Below are positions 1 through 5,423 of a stretch of DNA of 6,303 bases, in pieces. The position numbers and the translations under genes are program-made. The notes below the pieces were generated by a model. The model saw nothing but the letters and a program-made list of their open reading frames with translations, had not been told where the DNA came from and did not search any database. Source of the DNA: an uncultured Cocleimonas sp. (GTDB taxonomy: Bacteria > Pseudomonadota > Gammaproteobacteria > Thiotrichales > Thiotrichaceae). The stretch is taken from the NCBI GenBank assembly GCA_937974135.1, contig CALJIH010000191.1:1-6303 (forward strand), in the 5' to 3' direction. Every line of letters starts with the position of its first letter. The stretch's first letter is position 1.

Positions 1-938
1 ACACGATGACCGAATCCCATCAGACGATAACGATCGTTTTTATCTTTCGCACGATCAATATAAAAAGGCACATCATTGTCTGATTCGACAATATCTACCA
101 ACATTTTTATCACAGCTTCATTCGCCCCACCGTGCGCTGGCCCCCACAATGAGGCAATACCAGCAGAGACCGCAGCAAATGGATTAGCCTCAGAACTACC
201 TGCTAATCTAACGGTTGACGTAGATGCATTTTGCTCGTGATCCGCATGTAATATCATAATTAAATCTAAAGCCTTAACCATGAATGGATCAGGCACATAT
301 TCTTCAGTCGGAAGACTAAACATCATATGCAAAAAGTTTTCTGCAAAACCTAGCGTATTATCTGGGTAAGTCGCAGGTAAACCATTCGCGTAGCGATAAC
401 TCCATGCAGCAATCGTTGGCATTTTAGCGATGATACGATGCACCGCTTTAAGTCGATCATCCTCGTTATGGATGTTCATATGTTTATGGTAGAAAGAGGA
501 TAATGCACCAACTACACCGACCATAATCGACATTGGGTGAGCATCACGACGGAAACCATCATAAAAACGTTTTAGTGCCTCATGTAAGGCGGTGTGATTC
601 ATAATCGTACGATGAAATAAATCACTTTGTTCTGCGTTAGGTAATTCGCCATGTAGCAGTAAGTAACACGTTTCTAAGAAGTTACTTTTTTCAGCAAGTT
701 GCTCAATGGGATACCCTGCATATTGCAAAATACCTTCTTCACCATCGAGAAAAGTAATACTACTGCGACAACTCGCTGTAGAGACAAAACCAGGGTCAAA
801 CGTAAAATAGCCTAATTGTGAATAAAGACTTCGTACATCAATAGTTGGAATGCCATTCGTAGGTCGTAAAATCGGTAGCTCGATAGATTTTCCCGTTGAA
901 TTATCCGTTAATGTCACTGTTTCTTTACTTTCACTCAT
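1..938 (-). CDS. gltA: Citrate synthase, type II (3' end outside window)
   Basis: Citrate synthase condenses acetyl-CoA and oxaloacetate to citrate in the cytoplasm, the entry step of the TCA cycle. Translating the minus strand from the ATG at 938-936 gives 312 residues that run off the window without a stop. Landmarks are TFDPG at residues 46-50, HADHEQN from H231, WGPAHGGAN with active-site H269, and MGFGHRV with active-site H311. H269 and H311 correspond to E. coli His264 and His305. The third catalytic residue, Asp362 in E. coli, lies beyond position 1. The N-terminal domain before TFDPG marks the hexameric, NADH-inhibited gram-negative type. There is one extra residue between the two catalytic His compared with E. 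coli GltA as I recall it. The start is chosen because its N-terminal length matches E. coli. No strong Shine-Dalgarno is visible. It is transcribed divergently from the ycgN-like gene. Confidence 0.97.
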   Translation of the reverse strand, partial: MSESKETVTLTDNSTGKSIELPILRPTNGIPTIDVRSLYSQLGYFTFDPGFVSTASCRSSITFLDGEEGILQYAGYPIEQLAEKSNFLETCYLLLHGELPNAEQSDLFHRTIMNHTALHEALKRFYDGFRRDAHPMSIMVGVVGALSSFYHKHMNIHNEDDRLKAVHRIIAKMPTIAAWSYRYANGLPATYPDNTLGFAENFLHMMFSLPTEEYVPDPFMVKALDLIMILHADHEQNASTSTVRLAGSSEANPFAAVSAGIASLWGPAHGGANEAVIKMLVDIVESDNDVPFYIDRAKDKNDRYRLMGFGHR

Positions 939-1062
939 AATCTATATACGTCTCATATTATTTTTCGGACGGGATACTTTAACAGAAATAACATTTCACT
1001 TCTCATGAAGCTTATATGACAGCTATGATGTATTTTAATACTTGAACCGTTAGAATCTTATT
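939..1062. promoter_or_regulatory. Divergent intergenic region, gltA / ycgN-like gene
   Basis: These 124 bp separate two divergent start codons and so should hold promoters for both directions. For the plus strand, TATGAT at 1024-1029 is a good -10-like hexamer but has only a poor -35 partner at the expected distance. For the minus strand, TATAAG with an upstream TTAAAA at 16-bp spacing is possible. Neither is convincing enough to assign a start site. No clear operator palindrome was found. Confidence 0.35.
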
Positions 1063-1530
1063 ATGGAGATTAAGAAAAATCCTTTTTGGGAAACAAAAAC
1101 GCTCACTGAGATGAACCGTAATGAGTGGGAAAGTCTCTGCGATCACTGCGGTAAGTGCTGTTTGTTGAAACTACAAGATGATGAAGCAGATAACGACGAG
1201 ATGGATTCTGTCTACTATACGAATGTTGTTTGTAACCTCTTTGATACAAACGATGGGCACTGCACTGATTACTGGAACCGTGAAGAACTTGTGCCAACTT
1301 GTATTCGTTTAACCCAAGATAATTTAGCGGATTTAGAATGGATGCCCCCAAGTTGCAGTTATCGACGCATTATGGAAGGTCGAGGATTACCTAAATGGCA
1401 TCATTTAATTACGGGAGATAAAAAAACGATTCATGAAATGAATAAATCTGTTTTAGGTCGTGTGGTTTTTGAAAACGAGGTGAATGAACAAGATTTAGAG
1501 GAGCATATCGTCACATGGCCACTGAAATAA
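1063..1530 (+). CDS. ycgN: YcgN-like cysteine-cluster protein (UPF0260 / CxxCxxCC family)
   Basis: The 155-residue protein closely resembles E. coli YcgN, a family of unknown biochemical role. The family is thought to bind metal, possibly zinc or an iron-sulfur cluster, through conserved cysteines. The signature CDHCGKCC spans residues 26-33, and further cysteines sit at 57, 67, 80 and 98. Other conserved features are the N-terminal PFWETKTL (7-14), EWESLC, YYTNVVC and the LPKWHHLITG block near residues 109-118. There is no signal peptide or membrane segment, so it should be cytoplasmic. An acidic stretch at 39-48 is longer than in E. coli. The ATG start places the family's FW motif near the N-terminus, though no good ribosome binding site precedes it. 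Its last 16 bases overlap the downstream hslR gene, suggesting co-transcription and coupled translation. Family assignment is firm; function is not known. Confidence 0.92.
   Translation: MEIKKNPFWETKTLTEMNRNEWESLCDHCGKCCLLKLQDDEADNDEMDSVYYTNVVCNLFDTNDGHCTDYWNREELVPTCIRLTQDNLADLEWMPPSCSYRRIMEGRGLPKWHHLITGDKKTIHEMNKSVLGRVVFENEVNEQDLEEHIVTWPLK
1497..1503 (+). promoter_or_regulatory. Ribosome binding site for hslR, inside the ycgN-like gene
   Basis: AGAGGAG lies within the last codons of the upstream gene, 11 nt before the ATG at 1515. It supports that start and therefore the 16-bp gene overlap. Confidence 0.6.
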
Positions 1531-1904
1531 CAAGTGTGCGCTTAGACAAATGGCTTTGGGCTGCGCGTTTTTTTAAATCACGAAAAGATGCTGTCGAAGC
1601 CATTACTGGCGGTAAAGTTCATCTGAATGGAGCGCGCATAAAACCGTCACGCAATGTGCAGATTAATGACCGCTTAAAAATCACTCGAAATAACGAAAAA
1701 TACGTTATCACCGTAGAAGGCCTAAACAACAAACGTCGCCCTGCAAAAGAAGCTCAGTTACTTTACAAAGAAGATCAAGAAAGCATCGAAGCGCGTGAAA
1801 GTGAGCGCGAAATAAGACGTATCAATAATGCTAGTGTCGCTATGCCTTCAAAGAGACCCAATAAAAAACAAAGGCGTCAAATAGATAAATTTAAAAGAAA
1901 TTAA
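1515..1904 (+). CDS. hslR: Heat shock protein 15 (Hsp15), S4-domain ribosome-associated protein
   Basis: Hsp15 is an RNA-binding heat-shock protein. In E. coli it binds free 50S subunits that carry a stalled nascent chain with peptidyl-tRNA and helps return them to the translation cycle. The 129-residue product matches the usual length (133 in E. coli). An S4 RNA-binding domain runs from about residue 8 to 70, with the family signature VRLDKWLWAARFFKSR at 8-23 and GGKVHLNG at 32-39. The RRPAKEAQLLY block follows (E. coli has RRPASEAALLY). The C-terminal tail from about residue 111 is strongly basic (KRPNKKQRRQ), as in E. coli. The start is supported by AGAGGAG upstream and by alignment with E. 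coli. The gene starts inside the ycgN-like gene in another frame, so the two are probably translated together. No heat-shock promoter is evident directly upstream. Confidence 0.95.
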   Translation: MATEITSVRLDKWLWAARFFKSRKDAVEAITGGKVHLNGARIKPSRNVQINDRLKITRNNEKYVITVEGLNNKRRPAKEAQLLYKEDQESIEARESEREIRRINNASVAMPSKRPNKKQRRQIDKFKRN

Positions 1905-1954
1905 TTGGGTTAACTCGCAAAGCAAATAAAAAATATCAATCCATCTGAAAGAAT

Positions 1955-1983
1955 TTGATTTTTCTTCTAAAAAAAAGTATCAA
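1955..1983 (+). promoter_or_regulatory. Weak candidate sigma70 promoter for the ACT-domain gene
   Basis: TTGATT at 1955-1960 and TATCAA at 1978-1983 are separated by 17 bp and lie about 40 bp before the ATG at 2022. Each hexamer matches the consensus at only four of six positions in very AT-rich DNA, so chance is a real possibility. The gap between hslR and this gene (117 bp) is long enough for a separate promoter. No good rho-independent terminator was found in it. Confidence 0.25.
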
Positions 1984-2021
1984 TACACCTGCACAGTTAA
2001 AACTCAGGCTAATAATAAAAA

Positions 2022-2540
2022 ATGACTGACAAAAAAGTAAAATTGTCTCTTTTAACCACCAACAGAGCTGGAATTCTCTCCTCAATAATGATGCGAGGAT
2101 CTAACGTTGGATTAATGTACCAAAATCATCATTTAGAAAAACTAGATGAGCAACAGTCTCGTATGAAAATTACTTTTGAGGGACGCTTAAATTGCTCTCA
2201 AGAAGATCTGATTGAATCAATCGAATCGCACTCTGATATCAATGCCATCGAAAATATTTCATTTGGTAAATCTAAAAATATCAACTCAAGCACATCTCTG
2301 AATTCTGGTAGTCGCTTTACTATTCTTCGCGCGGGATATGTAATTACTCCAGAAGCATTAAAAATTGCGGAAGATAAACTAGCTGAATCTTTAGGGCCAT
2401 CAACAGCGCTTAAATTAGTACAAGAAGCTGAACTAAAAACGAAACATATTGGTGATCTTTATATTTCATTATCTAAATATTTAAGAGGTCAAGCTCAGAA
2501 AGATTTATTGGCGCTAGTCAGCGATTTACCCACTAATTAA
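2022..2540 (+). CDS. ACT-like domain protein with C-terminal kinase-tail (DUF8082-like) helical domain
   Basis: This 172-residue soluble protein has no signal peptide. Residues 5-80 look like an ACT domain: a beta strand (KLSLLTTN), the turn RAGILSSIMMRGSNVG, then a second strand ending RMKITFEG, followed by a helix and a last strand near INAIENISF. ACT domains usually bind small molecules such as amino acids or mediate dimerisation. A Ser/Asn-rich linker (about 83-97) leads to a C-terminal helical part (about 111-167) with EALKIAEDKLAESLGPSTALKL. That resembles the small domain (DUF8082-like) recurring at the end of bacterial Ser/Thr kinases and response regulators, with its typical IGP turn read here as LGP. 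No enzyme motif is present. It may be a regulatory or adaptor protein; a ligand cannot be named. An in-frame TAA at 2016-2018 forces the start at 2022 or later. Only a weak AGG lies upstream. It may be co-transcribed with hslR or have its own promoter. Confidence 0.7.
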   Translation: MTDKKVKLSLLTTNRAGILSSIMMRGSNVGLMYQNHHLEKLDEQQSRMKITFEGRLNCSQEDLIESIESHSDINAIENISFGKSKNINSSTSLNSGSRFTILRAGYVITPEALKIAEDKLAESLGPSTALKLVQEAELKTKHIGDLYISLSKYLRGQAQKDLLALVSDLPTN

Positions 2541-2622
2541 AATAGCCCGTAGTTACAATCTATAAAACGTATCTTCAACAAACACTCCGTTATTTTTATC
2601 TAAAGAAATCCAATTTAGTTTA

Positions 2623-2678
2623 ACAGTAGTTATACAACAGAAAATAACACCACTAAATTCTTTATACAGTAGTTATAC
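2623..2678. repeat. Two direct repeats of ACAGTAGTTATAC
   Basis: The 13-mer occurs identically at 2623-2635 and 2666-2678, offset by 43 bp, about four helical turns. The similarity continues past the core, with seven of the next nine bases identical, and both copies are followed by a nearby ACTAA. A degenerate third copy may start at 2549 (GTAGTTA followed by CAA). The position, roughly 100-150 bp upstream of the candidate promoter, would suit paired activator sites. No known regulator is recognised. Confidence 0.6.
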
Positions 2679-2773
2679 GAAAGAAAAATATTACTAACGG
2701 TTTATTTGATTAAAAATCAATATCTTAGAATACTCATAAAGCAAATTTCATTGCCTACGTTATCTTACTTTAA

Positions 2774-2802
2774 TTGAACACAAAAAATTTTAAATGTAAA
2801 AT
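2774..2802 (+). promoter_or_regulatory. Candidate sigma70 promoter for the peroxidase operon
   Basis: TTGAAC at 2774-2779 and TAAAAT at 2797-2802 are separated by exactly 17 bp. The -10 matches consensus at five of six positions and the -35 at four of six. Transcription would start near 2809, giving a leader of about 138 nt. The -10 lies in the right arm of an 8-bp inverted repeat (AAATTTTA at 2785-2792, TAAAATTT at 2797-2804). In such AT-rich DNA this could be chance. Confidence 0.4.
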
Positions 2803-2866
2803 TTAACCATAATATTAATGTGGTTTTTAAAGCAATAATTACAACAATAAAATAATTTACAAAATT

Positions 2867-2893
2867 TCTTGTTAACCAATTTCTTTAACAAGA
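2867..2893. repeat. Perfect 9-bp inverted repeat upstream of the peroxidase gene
   Basis: TCTTGTTAA at 2867-2875 and TTAACAAGA at 2885-2893 are perfect reverse complements around a 9-nt spacer. The element ends 53 bp before the start codon and no T-run follows it, so it is not a standard terminator. It could be a repressor operator or a hairpin in the mRNA leader. Confidence 0.5.
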
Positions 2894-2934
2894 CCACTTG
2901 AACGAAAACAAAAAATATAATTAACAAAGCTTTC

Positions 2935-2939
2935 GGGGT
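2935..2939 (+). promoter_or_regulatory. Ribosome binding site supporting the TTG start of the peroxidase gene
   Basis: GGGGT sits 8 nt before the TTG at 2947 and can pair with the 16S tail with one G-U wobble. The first in-frame ATG (2983) has no comparable site. Starting there would remove the basic N-region of the signal peptide, so TTG is preferred. Confidence 0.5.
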
Positions 2940-2946
2940 AAAGAAG

Positions 2947-3918
2947 TTGAAAATTAATAATCTTAAAAACTTGTCAGTCTGTATGACAATACTTTGTCTT
3001 TTCTTTGTAGCTAATTCAGCTAAAGCTGCTGGATATGAGCCATTGAAAATTTTAGAAAAGCCAACAGATCTTAATCCAGCAAAAATTAAACTAGGCAGAA
3101 AACTGTATTTTGATAAGCGCTTATCAAAAGATAACTCTATCTCTTGTGCAAGTTGTCATGATTTAAAAAAGGGTGGATCTGATGGAAAAGTCGTATCTAC
3201 TGGAATCGGTGGCAAGCAAGGAAGTATTAATTCTCCGACAGTTTACAACTCAGGACTATTGTTTCGACAGTTTTGGGATGGCAGATCTGAACATCTAATA
3301 GATCAAGCTGATGGTCCGGTACAAAACCCTGTTGAAATGGGTTCTTTATGGCCACAAGTGATTGCCAAACTTTCTAAAGATAGTTCATACAAAAAAGTGT
3401 TTAAAGCTATTTATAATGATGATATCAATCGAAAAAATATCAAAAATGCGATTGTAGAATTTGAAAAATCACTGGTTACGATTGATTCTCCATTTGATAG
3501 ATTCTTAAAAGGAGACAAAACAGCTATTGATGAAAAGGCGAAAAATGGTTACAGACTTTTCAAGCATTATGGCTGTGCTTCGTGTCATCAAGGTGCCGCA
3601 GTAGGAGGTAATATGTTCCAAGTTTTTGGAGTATTAAATGATTACTTCAGAAAACGTGGAAACATCACAGAAGCTGACAGAGGTCGATTCAATTTGACCG
3701 GAAATAAAACCGACATGCATAAATTTAAAGTCCCATCGTTAAGATTAGTCGCTCTAACTCCTCCGTATCTTCACGATGGTAATGCAAAAACATTAAGAGA
3801 AGCTGTAGATATAATGTTTGAGTATCAGATTGGTCGTAAAGCTCCCGATGCAGATAAAGATGACATCGTTCACTTCCTAAAAACTCTTGCCGGAAAACAC
3901 AAAGAACTAAATAACTAA
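2947..3918 (+). CDS. Secreted di-heme cytochrome c peroxidase / MauG-family protein
   Basis: Members of this family are periplasmic di-heme c-type cytochromes that reduce hydrogen peroxide with electrons from small cytochromes or, in MauG-type enzymes, oxidise other proteins. The 323 residues start with a signal peptide (basic N-region, hydrophobic 9-23, probable cleavage after AKA at 25-27). Heme sites are CASCH at 67-71 (peroxidatic domain) and CASCH at 210-214 (electron-transfer domain). FWDGR at 109-113 contains the inter-heme W110; Q120 and E130 in GPVQNPVEMG match the catalytic Gln and Glu of CcpA. M290 in AVDIM fits the Met ligand of the second heme, and PPYLHDG at 272-278 is typical. 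Oddly, there is no His between residues 72 and 115, where classical CcpA enzymes have the second ligand of the peroxidatic heme; by constant offset that position is about I87. The TTG start is needed for a proper signal peptide. The next gene begins 30 bp downstream, so they are probably co-transcribed. Family is firm; true substrate is uncertain. Confidence 0.93.
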   Translation: MKINNLKNLSVCMTILCLFFVANSAKAAGYEPLKILEKPTDLNPAKIKLGRKLYFDKRLSKDNSISCASCHDLKKGGSDGKVVSTGIGGKQGSINSPTVYNSGLLFRQFWDGRSEHLIDQADGPVQNPVEMGSLWPQVIAKLSKDSSYKKVFKAIYNDDINRKNIKNAIVEFEKSLVTIDSPFDRFLKGDKTAIDEKAKNGYRLFKHYGCASCHQGAAVGGNMFQVFGVLNDYFRKRGNITEADRGRFNLTGNKTDMHKFKVPSLRLVALTPPYLHDGNAKTLREAVDIMFEYQIGRKAPDADKDDIVHFLKTLAGKHKELNN

Positions 3919-3948
3919 TTATAAATCCAAAAAAATAAGAGATATCAA

Positions 3949-4839
3949 ATGCGCTTACAAAAAAGTATAAACCCGAAAATAGCTTTAGTGGCTTTATTAC
4001 TCATCTTTTCATTAGGTGTCCTTGCTACGGCTTTACACTCAATTAGAATAGAAAATAAACACTCTAGTCTTTTTAGTTCTCATATATACGATTTAAATCT
4101 TTTATCCCAATTTAATTCAAAATGGGTAGCTGCTCTCGAAAAAACAAAAGGTCTTTCGTTAATTGATTTTGATGAGATTGCCCAATATACAAAAGAGATT
4201 CGAGCAAAAATTGCTGATCTTGATAATTCAGGACTCCTCAACGAAGATTTAGTTGGAAAAGAAACTACTGAAGAATATCAATATTTCAAAAATATGTTTG
4301 AAGTAAAATACGAAGCTATACAAAGATACAAATCTGAAAAAGCAGTATTGAGAAATTCAGCAAATTATCTTGAAAATTCAGCTAACGAAGCAATAGCTAA
4401 CATCAAAAACTCTAAAATTAAAGAAGATATAAAGCATACAACCTCTTCACTTTTAAATTATTTATTACTTAATATTAGCTATTGGGAAGAGAAAAGTAAG
4501 GCGCATTTTCCCAACTTAGAGTCAAATGCTATTAGAAATGAAAGTAAAGCAGGTAAAGAAAAACTTGCAACTTACTCTAAACACGCAAATATAATCCTTG
4601 AATACAGCCCGCGAGTTATAGACATGCTTGAAACAGCAAAGGAAGTGGATATATATAATTTGACTAAAAATATTTCAAATACTTATCTAGCTCGCCAAGC
4701 AAATAGTAGTGAAATAGTTAGCTATTGGAAAAATATATTGATAGGAGCAGGTATAGCTTCTGCTTTAGCACTTTTTTGGTTATTAAAATTGATATTCAGT
4801 AGACCAAAGCGTGTTTTAGTCTCGCAACGCGCGGCTTAA
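3949..4839 (+). CDS. Two-transmembrane protein with periplasmic DAHL-like helical sensory domain, no output domain
   Basis: This 296-residue protein has a basic N-terminus, a transmembrane helix at about 11-29, a largely helical region of about 230 residues, a second helix at about 262-283, and a short basic tail (SRPKRVLVSQRAA). The positive-inside rule puts the helical part in the periplasm. The region resembles the DAHL-type sensory domain found in front of histidine kinases and diguanylate cyclases. Examples are YDLNLLSQFNSKW followed by DFDEI near the start, KSEKAVLRNS at 128-137, and a final helical hairpin leading into the second membrane helix. No kinase, GGDEF, HAMP or methyl-accepting part follows, and a terminator hairpin comes soon after the stop. 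There is no cysteine and no heme motif. A good ribosome binding site (TAAGAGA, 3936-3942) lies 6 nt before the ATG. Lying 30 bp after the peroxidase gene, it may tether, sense or be acted on by that enzyme; this is inference. The DAHL assignment is from remembered sequence patterns. Confidence 0.75.
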   Translation: MRLQKSINPKIALVALLLIFSLGVLATALHSIRIENKHSSLFSSHIYDLNLLSQFNSKWVAALEKTKGLSLIDFDEIAQYTKEIRAKIADLDNSGLLNEDLVGKETTEEYQYFKNMFEVKYEAIQRYKSEKAVLRNSANYLENSANEAIANIKNSKIKEDIKHTTSSLLNYLLLNISYWEEKSKAHFPNLESNAIRNESKAGKEKLATYSKHANIILEYSPRVIDMLETAKEVDIYNLTKNISNTYLARQANSSEIVSYWKNILIGAGIASALALFWLLKLIFSRPKRVLVSQRAA

Positions 4840-4873
4840 TTTAGCAAAAAATTTAATAAAAATAATATCTCAA

Positions 4874-4924
4874 TATATCTGAAGGTTTTAGTTATAACCT
4901 TCAGATATAGATATAAGTTTTTTT
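4874..4924. terminator. Hairpin terminator between convergent genes
   Basis: A perfect 14-bp stem (4874-4887 with 4896-4909) encloses an 8-nt loop. On the plus strand seven T residues follow at 4918-4924, 8 nt beyond the stem, so it should end the peroxidase operon transcript, though the T-run is further from the stem than usual. On the minus strand the same hairpin is followed by a T-rich but interrupted tract, so it may also end the lhgO operon transcript, less efficiently. Confidence 0.75.
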
Positions 4925-4925
4925 G

Positions 4926-5423
4926 TCATTCAGAATCTTTCTTCTTCATATCTTCAATTCTATTTGGCATACCCCTACCATTATTCCACCAACGATTAGG
5001 GTTATCGTTATGCGGATTATAAGCTGCTCTACTCACCCAATCTTCTCTAAGAAAAATTACGGGTTCTTCGTATTGATGAACATAATGTACCGCATCCATG
5101 ACTTTTTCTAATATGGATGAATCTCTTTCAATAGATATTTTCAGTTCAACCATCGGATACGTTTCTACCTGACCTGCTGAATAATCGACAACATGGTTTG
5201 CAGTAGTTGAATTTTCTTGAGGCTGAGACGTTTCCATACCTTCAGCTGATACACTTGCATTGCGCTGATATCGACCATAACTCAAAGGATGCACTTCCAT
5301 AACAGCATCTAGAATTTTATCCACATCTTCAAGAGGTGTTTGGATCTCTAATGTCCATACGGCAACAAAACGACCAGATTTGGCTTTATAGTTTTTCAAA
5401 GTACTATTTAAATCATTATCCAT
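4926..5423 (-). CDS. Stand-alone NIF3-insert / YqfO-like (CutA/PII-like fold) domain protein
   Basis: Read from the ATG at 5423, the product has 165 residues and is soluble with no signal peptide. It resembles the small domain inserted in NIF3/YqfO proteins and found alone in some proteobacterial proteins called NIF3-like. Residues 19-46 form a first strand-helix unit. HPLSYGRYQRNASVSAEG (45-62) corresponds to the family's GxGxxGxYxxxxxxxxG segment. VELKISIERDSSILEKVMDAV (starting at residue 92) is the second unit, ending in HQYEEP (116-121), the counterpart of the family's HPYEEP motif. A Trp/Asn-rich tail with WWNN follows and is not part of the domain as I know it. The function of these stand-alone domains is unknown; metal or small-molecule binding is possible. 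The ATG overlaps the lhgO stop by 8 bp and has AGG 9 nt upstream. A GTG at 5447 is an alternative start, with AGGA upstream, adding eight residues. Confidence 0.72.
   Translation of the reverse strand: MDNDLNSTLKNYKAKSGRFVAVWTLEIQTPLEDVDKILDAVMEVHPLSYGRYQRNASVSAEGMETSQPQENSTTANHVVDYSAGQVETYPMVELKISIERDSSILEKVMDAVHYVHQYEEPVIFLREDWVSRAAYNPHNDNPNRWWNNGRGMPNRIEDMKKKDSE

Larger units (their letters stand above)
2541..2946. other. AT-rich gene-free stretch upstream of the di-heme peroxidase gene
   Basis: About 400 bp with no credible reading frame on either strand and no tRNA-like or structured RNA motif that I can recognise. It holds a pair of direct repeats (2623-2678), a candidate sigma70 promoter (2774-2802) and a perfect inverted repeat near the downstream start codon (2867-2893). 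These suggest it is the control region for the peroxidase operon. No clear terminator follows the ACT-domain gene. Confidence 0.6.

Noticed and set aside
1103..1351. 82-residue minus-strand reading frame
   Set aside because: It lies entirely opposite the well-supported ycgN-like gene, resembles no family, and is best explained as a shadow.
1934..1975. Possible terminator after hslR
   Set aside because: Only a 5-bp ATCAA/TTGAT match with a 15-nt loop is available, with no GC in the stem to speak of; too weak to call.
2022..2540. Acetolactate synthase small subunit (ilvN/ilvH)
   Set aside because: The ACT-like N-terminus invites this, but the C-terminal half does not match the IlvH C-terminal domain and there is no large subunit gene next to it.
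2706..2720. FNR/ANR-like box TTGAT-ATCAA upstream of the peroxidase gene
   Set aside because: The half-sites are separated by five bases, whereas FNR-type sites need four. Tempting because many peroxidase genes are FNR-controlled, but the spacing is wrong and the region is AT-rich.
2983..3918. ATG at 2983 as start of the peroxidase gene
   Set aside because: It lacks a ribosome binding site and would leave the signal peptide without its basic N-region; the TTG at 2947 fits better.
3949..4839. Methyl-accepting chemotaxis protein or histidine kinase
   Set aside because: The two-helix topology fits a sensor, but no HAMP, signalling hairpin or kinase domain is present.
4923..5111. 62-residue plus-strand reading frame
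   Set aside because: It is antisense to the NIF3-like gene, begins at the edge of the terminator T-run, has no ribosome binding site of its own and resembles no family.
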